Under the pieces are notes generated by a model, which was given only the letters and a program-made list of their open reading frames with translations, did no database searches and was not told the DNA's origin. A program made the position numbers and the translations under genes. Positions 55,080-64,000 of a stretch of 64,000 nucleotides of DNA are shown here, piece after piece. Each line of letters starts with the position of its first letter. Positions within the stretch are counted from its first letter, which is position 1. Origin of the DNA: Puccinellia tenuiflora (Eukaryota; Streptophyta; Magnoliopsida; Poales; Poaceae); the NCBI GenBank assembly GCA_012064385.1, contig QRDG01001367.1:310001-374000 (forward strand). Direction: 5' to 3'.

Positions 55080-57958
55080 TGTTCACTTTCTGCGCCTAGC
55101 TGAAAGGCGTTAAAGAAAAGCGCTTATGGGAGACAACCCATCATTTTATTTTCAGTATCTTTGAGTCAAGAAGTTTGTTTACTTCTGTAGCAACTTCTTT
55201 GTATCTTTATTTTCTTGCAATGTTGTGCCAAGTAAGGTCTCTAGTAGAAAGTTTTTGCTATATTTGGATTTCTGCACAGGAAACAGATTTCTGTCTGTCA
55301 CCGTTAAATTCGTCATTTATTCCAGAAGCGACGAAATGCTTTGAGATTTTGTGTGCTGAATCTTCATATATGTATGAAACTTTTTCTAGTTCAGTGATTT
55401 TCGATTTCAGCAACTCTAGTGCCTCGAAAAAATTCGTCTTTACAGACTGTTCAGATTTTGACAGATTCTGCCTTTTATTGTGCATTGCTTCTTTTGCGAT
55501 GTTTATTTGGATCTTTTTGATTCTTTGAGCATCAGTGGCTGTAGCTAATGTTATAATGCATTAAGGTGTGCTTGTGTCACAGTAGAACTTGTTAATTTTT
55601 GGTTTATGCACTAACCCTCTAATGAGAATTACTTTGAGTTTGATGTGGTGGAAGTTTTGAAGTAAGCAAAAGGGACGATATGATGAGATCAAGAAGAGTG
55701 AAAAGCCTAAGCTTGGGGATGCCCCGGTGGGTCATCCCCAGCAAATTCAAGAAGACTCAAGCATCTAAGCTTGGGGATGCCCAAGGCATCCCCTTCTTCA
55801 TCGACAAAACTATCAGGTCATCTCTAGTGATACTATATTTTTATTCCACTACATCTTATGTATTTTGCTTGGAGCGTCTGTTTTTATTTTGAGTGTGTGT
55901 TTTAGTTTGCTTAATAAGTTGGATCCTAGCATTCTTGTGTGGGAGAGAGACACGCTCCGCTTTTTCATATGAATACTCTTGTGCTTCGCTTATATTTGTT
56001 GAGTATTCTTAGCTACTGTTTGTTTTCTAGTAAGCTCTCGCTTTTAGCATGTTATCTTGTTTAGAGCTGCTAGTTCTTTGTGTTAAGCTCTCTTGTGTTT
56101 CACTCTTATTTGTTAGAGAGTTGTTTTAGTTGCTTGGTTGATGTGTTAGATTGGAAAATGCTATGCTTGTGATAGTGGTATGAAATAGAGAAAAGCTGCA
56201 TAGTCTTGTAGACCATTGTGTAGATAACTTGCTCCTCTTCAATTGTTTTGAGGTATTAAAATAACTAATGGTTAAAATATGTTGGTTAATGTTGTTAAGA
56301 GCTGATTAGTGAAGATGTGTTAGTAGAGCGTGGAGCCGTACTTTTCTGAACTAAAAACAACTTAAGTCAATAGTGCTTTAGTGTCGTGATTTCCTCTTAG
56401 TTGAAAAGAAGTTTCTAATGGTATAGTTACTGCAACGGTCGGGGAAGCCAACGGGGCACTTGTGTCGCCGCCACGATCCCTCTCGGGGTGTCTCTAACCA
56501 TTTGTAAGACTTTGATACTGTTAGTTGTTTGCAATATACTATATGCTATGTGAGTTTTTGGTTTTTGGCACTTCCACCTCCATATTTTGCTAGCCTCTTC
56601 GGTGCTTTGCATTGCCCTTTTTCACATTGAGATTGGTGCATACTTCGCAAGTACATCCAACCCCGTGGGAGATCTTCATCTTGTTCTCCTACACATAAGC
56701 CAACTATCTTACTCAAAACAGCCACCATATCTACCTATCACAGCATTTCCATAACTGTTCTGAGATACATTGCCATGCAACATCCATCATTTACATTACA
56801 TGACTTTATGTCATTTTTACTTCATTACCATATAGTATTGCTTGACCATTTGAGTTAGTGTGATGCGTGGTTTTCCACATGTGTTACATCTTTTCCACAC
56901 TACGCTCGGTCTTGCATATCCACCATACACCATGTATTAGTCTTTGAGTTTTGAGTATACCAAAAAGTGTGATGATCATCTTGTAAAATAGAGTGTTGCC
57001 TCTACGTGTGAGCATATTGAAAAGCGTCCAAAGTGGCCAATCAAAAGAGTCCAAAAGAGACCAATGAGAGAAAAATATAAAAGAGCCACAAAGGCCTCAA
57101 AAAGCAAAAAGCAAAAAAAGAAAAAAAAGAAAAAGAATATAAAATGAGAGAGGGGGCAACACTACTATCCTTTTTATTCCACACTTGTGCTAGTAGCACC
57201 TACACATCATTGTAGTGAGTTTTCATGCTTCATTAGTATAACTATGTGGGGACCAAACGTTATAGAACTTGGCTTGTATATTCCAACGATGAGCCTCCTC
57301 AAGTGAGCTCTAGGTCTTCATGAGCAAGCAAGTTGGATGCACCCCCACTAGTTCCATTGGAGAGCTTCCATTCATATAGCTCTATGTGCATCCGTTGCAT
57401 GGCAATCACTACTCGTCATTCAGTGTCTACTACGGGACTTCCTCTTGTCTTGTGGTTACCTCTTCCACTATTTGAGCCTTTCTTTTTGGCCTTCCAAACT
57501 CCCATCATTATTTTCTTTGCCATAACCTCATGGTGCCAAGCCTTCTTCTTGCTTGTATTAGTTGAGTGGACTACATAACAGTTGATAAGTTAAGTGGATG
57601 GATTAAGGACACTTGACTTGAGCTTGGCTATTTCTATTATTAACTGAATTTGATGCTTTGAAGATTGATTGACATTTTACATTGGAGACACAATTTACTA
57701 TTCTTCTTTCTAAACCTTATGTATGGTTCCTTGTCTCCAACACGCTGATTCATGAAAAGTTCTAGCTTCTTTTAGCTAGCATTTGTTAATCATTGTTTGC
57801 TTAATGTCAACTATAGACAATTGTTTTGGATCACATTATTCACATCATGTGTTTTGCATTACTATGTTGATCTAGATTGTGAGTTTGCATGTCTCCTAAG
57901 AAATTATTTGTTATCGTTCTACCTACTCGAGGACGAGTAGAACTAAGCTTGGGGATGC
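55080..57958 (+). other. 3' noncoding region of element D
   Basis: 2.9 kb between the protease stop and the right LTR. I see no pol domain and no gene. The purine-tract phrase AAGCTTGGGGATGC appears at about 55710 and 55769 and again as the true tract at the LTR (about 57945). An A-rich run (57105-57145) is present. Confidence 0.7.
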
Positions 57959-59545
57959 TGATACGTCTCCGACGTATCTATAATTTCTTATGATCCATGC
58001 TTGTTTTCATACCATTTGCTACATGTTTTGTTTACATCTTATAGCATTTTTATGTATTTTTGGAACTAACATATTAACAAGATGCCCCAGTGCCAGTTCC
58101 TGTTTTCTGCTGTTTTTCCGTTTCAGAAAAGTACTTAAGGAAATATTCTCGGAATCGGACGGGACAAAAACCCAGGATCTTATAATTTCGTCACGCACAC
58201 GGAGTCCAAAGGGGAGCCGAAGACGCACCAGAGGGCGACCACACCCTAGGGTGGCGCGGCCCACCTGTCTGCCGTGCCACCAGGTGGTGTGGCCCCCTCG
58301 GGCCTCCACCGACGCCGTCCTTTCGCCTATATAATCCCCCCGACGAGAAAACCCTAAGTACCCAATCAAAATTCCAGAAAAACATCCGTCGCCGCCGCCG
58401 TCGTCAACCCTAGTTCGGGAGGGTTCTGAAGCTCTCCCCGGCACCCTGCCGGAGAGGGGAATCATCACCGGAGGGCTCTACACCACCATGCCCGCCTCCG
58501 GACAGATGTGTGAGTAGTTCATCCTTGGACTACGGGTCCATGCAGTAGCTAGATGGTAGTCTTCTCCTCTTGTGCTATCATGTTTAGATCTTGTGAGCTG
58601 CCTATCATGATCAAGATCATCTTATTGCAATGCTACATGTTGTGTTTGCTGGGATCCGATGAATAGAGAAGTACCTTGTGATGTTGATTATTGATATTAT
58701 CATGTCTATGTTATTTGTGATCTTGCATGCTTTCCGGTACTTGTAATTGCCTTGATCAAGTAGTTGCTTGTATCTCCAAGAGGGAGTATTTATGCTAGAT
58801 AGTGGGTTCGGTCCCTGTGTGCCTTGGCTTGAGTGACAGAAACATATAAGGACGGGGGAGTGCCGTTGCTACTAGGGAGTAAACTTTATGCACAGTTCTT
58901 CATACAATTGTCTGTTGCTTGCAACTTAATACTGGAGAGATTTTACGGTATGTTATCTCAAAGGTGGACTATTTAGGCATATGTGTATGCTTGGAACAGC
59001 TATTTATGTATTTTGTCGTAATGCCCAAAGCATCTCATATAGACATCATCATCCTCTGTATTATGCAATGTTCAGGCATTGTCATGCATTCTCTATTCTG
59101 TCAATTGCCCAGCTGTAATTTGTTACCCAGCATGTGTAGTATTTTATTTATGGAGAAGACACCACTAGTGAACTGTGGACCCCGGTCTATTCTTTTACAT
59201 CTGCAATTAAATCAACTGCTCTACTGCTTTCATTTACTGCAAACAAGCTTCCTTCCACACATACATTTAATCCTTTGTATTCAGCAAGGCCGGTGAGATT
59301 GACAACCTCACTGCTTCGTTGGGGCAAAGTAGTTTGATTGTGTTCTGCAGGTTCCACTGTCTCCCCTGCAACAGCTCTTTTTCTGGCGCCATTGCAGTTG
59401 TGGACAACCTTCTGAAGCATTCCTCACTCCTACTGGTTCGATAACCTTGGTTTCTAACTGAGGGAAAACTTGCTGCTGTGCTCCTCAAACCTTCCTCTTG
59501 GGGTGCCCAACAAAGCGTGATTGATTAACACCTCTCGCGCTATCA
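57959..59545 (+). repeat. 3' LTR of element D
   Basis: 1587 bp, partner of 41637-43224. Ends TATCA, followed by the CGGCG duplication. Confidence 0.92.
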
Positions 59546-59571
59546 CGGCGCCGGCTCCTGCTCCTGCTCCT

Positions 59572-61185
59572 TGATGATGTGGATCACATGTTCGCTGGGG
59601 AACCCCAAGAGGAAGGTATGATGCAGCAAAGCATCAGTTTCCCTCGATTACAAAACCAAGGTTATCGAACCAGTAGGACTTGGAGAAGGCCTTGCTAGGT
59701 GTCAACGGTGCCAGAAAAAGAGTTGTAGGTGGGAGACTTAGTAGTTCGAGAAGTCTTCTTGGCGTGTTGACGTGGACCTGCACACAATCACAAACAAACT
59801 ACTTTGCCCCAACGAAACAGAGAGGTTATCAATCTCTCCGGTTTGCTGAACACAAAGAATTAAATGTGCATATGTAAAATATGAAGAGAGTGAAATGTGA
59901 CCACCGAGTAAATGATGATGAAAAGCTTTTAAAACGGTTGTAAACAATGTAGGAAAATAGGACCGGGGTCCATAGTTCACTAGTGGCGTCTCTCCAGAAG
60001 ATATACATGATGGGTAAACAAAATACAGCATGGCAATTGACAGAATTGTGGGCGCACAACAATGCTATCATAAAACAATATAGCTCACCATTTCATCTAA
60101 TTATGGCCATTACGTCAAAATACATAGACCATCATCAAAACGCATCTATGACTAATAATCCACCCCGGGGTCGCTATCCAGCATGTCACCCAGAAGTATT
60201 AAGTTGCAAGCAACATATCATTGCAATAAGCTAAGTGCATAATGTAAGCAATAACACAAGGAAATCACACCGTTGTTTTCCCCCTAGTGGCAACGACACA
60301 TCTTTAGTCTTGATCGTTTATGTCAACCCAAGCTCAGATAAAAAGAGGCATGAACCCACTATATAGCATAAATACTCCCTCATACAACACTAATAATTAC
60401 TTGGCCAAAGCATCCACTAGCATCGGAGAGCATGCAAGATCATAGATAAAAACATAACACATAGATGAACAAAAGTAATGATTTCCACAATTCATCAGAT
60501 CCATGCAAACACAATCATGTAGCAGTTACAAATAATATGATCTTGATCATGATAGGCAGCTCACAAGATCTAAGCAATGGAGTACAAGGAGGAGAGACAA
60601 CCATCTAGCTACTGCTATGGACCCGTAGTCCCCTGGTGGACTACTCAGGCATCACTCCAGAGGCAGGCGTGGTGATGTAGAAGCCTCCGATGTCGATTCC
60701 CCTCTCCGGTAGGGTGCCGGGAAGAGCAGCAGAACCCTCCCGAACTAGGGTTGGCGATGGTGGCGGCCTCGGGCGTCATCGGGTACTTAGGGTTTTCGGG
60801 TCGAAGACGATTTTATAGGCGAAGGGGCAACTCGAGACGGTGCCGGAGGCGACCAGGTGGGACCCAGCCGCGGCGAACCCCTGGGCCGAGCCTAGGGGTT
60901 GTCTCGTGGTTGTGGGTCCCCCCTGCAGGCGACCTTCTGGCTCCGGACTTGTTTCTGCTTGAAAATAATTCTCGTAAATTTTCAGCGCATTCCGAGAAAC
61001 TTCACAGAACAACGTTTTTGAAACAAAATGACAGCAGAAAACAGGAACTGGCACTGGGCATCTTGTTAATAGGTTAGTTCCATAAATCATGCCAAAATGA
61101 TATAAAAACATTATAAAAACATGTGGCACTGATATATAATCAAGCATGGAACATAAAAAATTATAGATATGTCGAAGATGTATCA
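59572..61185 (-). repeat. 3' LTR of element F
   Basis: 1614 bp, related to but clearly diverged from the LTR of D. A minus-strand TATA-like CCTATAAAAT lies near 60812-60821. Confidence 0.8.
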
Positions 61186-63713
61186 GCATCCCCAAGTTTA
61201 ATTCCTGGTCGTCCTCGAGTAGGTGAATGATAACTGAATAATTTTTGAAGTGACATGCTACCAACAAATTCTTGATCAAATAATCATGTAAAGCATATGA
61301 ACTGAATGCATTGATCCAAGACAAAGGTTTATTTAATGAAACAAACAATGATTACCCAGGTGTAACATCTAAGCAAGAATTAACTAGAAAAGAATACTTT
61401 GGAGATTTAAAAGTATAACACTTGACAATGATTGATATCTCACAAAGAAATATTATTCCAACAAAGGAGTTTGGCCAACACAAAGGAAGATTTAAGTTTT
61501 CAGCAAAAGCTTCAACTTGCAACATATTTATCTCAAGATAAAGTCAATACAAAGCTTTCACTGTTAGACATAAAGATAACATGAAGTAAAACTTGAACCG
61601 AAGTTGACACCAAGTGTTTGCTTGAGGGGGTAAAGAAGGAAGAGGAAGACTGACTCAACATAAAAGTAAAAGAAAGGCCCTTCGCAGAGGGAAGCAGGGA
61701 TTAATCATGTGCTAGAGCTTTTTTTTTTACAGAAGTAAAACAGTTTTGAGATATGCATGCTTTCGTCAATGACTTCACAGTAGAGAAACTAGCTAGTCCC
61801 CCATTTCAAGCAAGGCTTTTAGACTTTTGAGAGCGGCTGGTTCTTAGAGGAATGAGGTCACTCCTCGTTCTCCTTTGTTTCACCACTAACCAATGTTTTG
61901 ACTGATTTCTCAGGTTTTCATTTTGCCGACGACAATGGTGGGTTATATTTATATTTTGCTTAAGCCGCTCTCGGCAAATTCAAGTGACGACGTAAACCAT
62001 CAACACCGGGTGAAAGGGGGAAATGACCTTGCTTGTCACAGGTTATATCTAGCTTCCTACTGCTTCCTCATGCGCTTAAAAACAAAGGCACAAAAAGGAG
62101 AATTTTGAAATTTTTAAAGATAGCACATGAAAAATTTACTTGGAGTGGCAAGGAAATACCACATGTAGGTAGGTATGGTGGACACAAATGGCAAAGATAT
62201 TTGGCTCAGGGATTTGGATGCACGAGAAGTATTCCCTCTCAATACGGAATTTTTGGGCTTGGCAGGAGATATCAAGCAAACACATAAAATCAACTTGGTT
62301 CAATGAATGACTACAGATATACATTGTGCATAACCACTAGACTTCACACCGTCTACCTTGTTAGCCAAACCAACTCTTTGCAAAAAGAATATCTAGACTT
62401 TGAGAGCTACCAAGCAGGACAATCACCACAATTTTAAAGCTTTACGGCAGTTCTTTACTAATCCATTCTTACTAGATGATCCACAAGTTTAAGCATTAAT
62501 CTACCTCATATCTCTAAACAATTGACAAGTATCAAAGATTCAAGACAATGATCTACAAGATTAAGCAGCACTTTTAACACTTCCTACATGATAATTTCCA
62601 TTCAACCAAACACCAATCAACTTATTTGAAACAAAACTAAAAGGGTGAAACAACAAGAGCAATACTTCCTAACTCCAAATATAACAACTCTGAACAAGAG
62701 ATGCTTGAAAAGAAGAGCTAGAAGCGAAAATAACAAAAGCTAAACACTCAACACATATGAGTGAAGAACAGGAGTGTATACAAAAAAGCGGAGCCTGTCT
62801 CTCTCCCAAACAAGCATGCATGGATCCAATTTATTGCAAAGACCAGAGAAGAAAATACAAACAAACTAAAAGTAAAAACAAACTGACGCTCCAAGAACAA
62901 CACATAATGTGTAAAGGAATAAAAATATAGTACCATGAGAGAAATCGATGATTGTCGATGAAGAAGGGGATGCCTTGGGCATCCCCAAGCTTAGACGCTT
63001 ATGACTTATTGAATATTTCAGAGGAGGGTCCATGGGGATCCTCCCAAGCTTAGGCTTTTATCCCTTCTTGATCTTCCTTCATCACCTCGCACTTGGATAC
63101 TTGAAAACTTCCTTCACGCAAAACTTATAGCAACTTCATTAGAGGGGTTAGTCCATAAAAACACTATCTTACTTCAGTTCCAAAGCACATATCATGAACA
63201 TATTTTTCAAAGCATTAGCTACTGTCACAAAAGGTCTAAGTAAAGCTCTAGCTTTGAAAAGAACCTCACTTGGCCCGTGAAAGAAGCAATGCAAAACTAA
63301 GGACATAATCTGTCAAAAACAGAACAGACTGTAAAGATGAAGTTTTTCAGGGAACTTCTGGACCTCAAATCAGAAAACTTAAAACTAGAGAAAGGTAGAC
63401 AAAACCCTGATGCTTGCTGTAAAAAATTGCAGCCACAGATGACCTTCTGTGATTTTTTTGGATTTTCGAACAGTGAAGAACAGAAATCTGTGTCTGGACA
63501 ACAAACTCACAAATTAGTCTTCCTCTCTTTAGAGGCTATTCTTGGCACCAAAAACCAAAACAAAAAGATACAAGGGAGTTGTTACAGAAGTAACATCACC
63601 CAAAACTCAACATAAGCGCTTTTCTGTAACGCCTTTTAGCACGGCGCAATCATTTTAATGATGCTCTCATAAGAATAAGAGTTGAAACAAAAGGGAGCAT
63701 CAAGAAGAAAATA

Positions 63714-64000
63714 TCAAACACATTTAAGCCTAACCCACTTCCTATGCATAGGAATCTTGTAAACAAATAAATCCATGAAGCACAGAGTATCAAGCATAGG
63801 AATGTAAAACAAGAGCAGTTTCAAAATTTCCAACGTAAAAAGAGGTGTTTTATTGACATGGAAATTTTCATAACCATATTTTCCTCTCTCAAAATAATTT
63901 CCAGTAGCATCAAGAAGAAACTCAACGATATGACTATCACATAAAACATGCTTTTCATGATCTACAAACACATAATTTTTATTAAGCTCCAAAATAATAT
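63714..64000 (-). CDS. C-terminal ORF of element F, partial
   Basis: An open minus-strand frame enters from the right edge and stops at 63714. It includes ELNKNYVFVDHEKHVLCDS, a Tyr/Phe-rich middle and the basic end MHRKWVRLKCV. I recall similar endings in Triticeae Athila-like elements but cannot assign a domain. It may be the end of pol or of a separate ORF. The true start is off the window. Confidence 0.5.
   Translation of the reverse strand, partial: IILELNKNYVFVDHEKHVLCDSHIVEFLLDATGNYFERGKYGYENFHVNKTPLFTLEILKLLLFYIPMLDTLCFMDLFVYKIPMHRKWVRLKCV

Larger units (their letters stand above)
41637..59545 (+). mobile_element. Athila-like Gypsy retrotransposon D, gag-protease only
   Basis: Bounded by a perfect CGGCG target duplication (41632-41636 and 59546-59550). 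LTRs are 41637-43224 and 57959-59545, beginning TGATACGTCTCCGACG and ending CGCGCTATCA, nearly identical. The primer-binding site (43236-43253, TGGCGCCATTGCCGGGGA) and the purine tract AAGCTTGGGGATGC before the right LTR are as in Athila-lineage elements. Without nested element E its length is about 8.5 kb. It encodes gag and protease but no reverse transcriptase, RNase H or integrase, so it depends on a relative. The TGATACGTCTCC start is that of the abundant Triticeae Sabrina/WHAM-type families; the exact family is not assigned. Confidence 0.9.
59572..64000 (-). mobile_element. Athila-like retrotransposon F, 3' part, runs off the right edge
   Basis: Its 3' LTR is 59572-61185; on the minus strand it starts TGATACATCTTCGACATATC and ends CATCATCA. 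The minus-strand purine tract AAACTTGGGGATGC abuts it at 61186. From 61186 to about 63650 the sequence is the reverse-complement counterpart of D's 3' noncoding region (for example the GGATGCCTTGGGCATCC palindrome near 62970). At 63714-64000 it has coding sequence that D lacks. The 5' half and 5' LTR lie beyond the window, so the target duplication cannot be tested. Confidence 0.8.

Noticed and set aside
1..64000. tRNA, rRNA or other structural RNA genes
   Set aside because: Scanning by eye found only tRNA-complementary primer-binding sites of retroelements, not RNA genes; a tRNAscan-SE run would settle it.

Overview
This is grass nuclear DNA, almost certainly Triticeae (wheat, Aegilops or barley type). 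The evidence is a few GC-rich, grass-style genes sitting in layers of nested transposons: Tat- and Athila-type Gypsy elements, a Copia, a CACTA element, Stowaway MITEs with CTCCCTCCGT ends, and a Helitron. No bacterial-type features are present. About 14 kb (12.9-33.2 kb) forms a small gene island; nearly everything else is mobile DNA.

Layout. 1-1252 is the 5' end (LTR plus primer-binding site) of a minus-strand Gypsy element A. 1253-11109 is a decayed minus-strand Tat-lineage Gypsy element B, into which A inserted. B carries gag-pol in one frame broken only by stop codons, and an opposite-strand gene with its own TATA box and a 108-bp tandem array upstream. B itself sits in a CACTA element whose right terminus is exactly 12540. 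12541-18998 is a class III peroxidase pseudogene split by a 4.9-kb Copia element with a perfect 5-bp target duplication. 18999-22492 holds a decayed transposon ORF and a Stowaway MITE. 22493-24138 is a complete NAC transcription factor gene (minus), divergent from an intronless PPR gene (24476-25993, plus). 26436-33186 is a complete ten-exon NPSN-type Qb-SNARE gene (minus) with a Helitron in intron 5 and a MITE in intron 2.

From 33.2 kb rightward the DNA is repeats again. There is an unclassified insertion at 33.9 kb, a short gag/pol-less LTR element C (35105-38318) sharing the primer-binding site of A and B, and a foldback element (38778-39573). A decayed DNA-transposon ORF follows, broken by a solo LTR (39995-41201) and by Athila-like element D (41637-59545). 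D's gag is split by element E (43672-53085), which has 3.9-kb LTRs and encodes a small protein with five zinc knuckles. Element F (59572 to the right edge) is a D relative in opposite orientation, its 3' LTR only 26 bp from that of D.

The genes do not form a pathway: NAC is a nuclear regulator, PPR an organellar RNA-binding protein, NPSN a membrane-fusion SNARE. The most unusual content is the opposite-strand AT-hook/B3-like gene in B, the five-knuckle protein and mosaic LTRs in E, and the Helitron carrying PPR-like fragments inside the SNARE gene. Family names follow from visible motifs and remembered family knowledge; nothing here was searched against a database.
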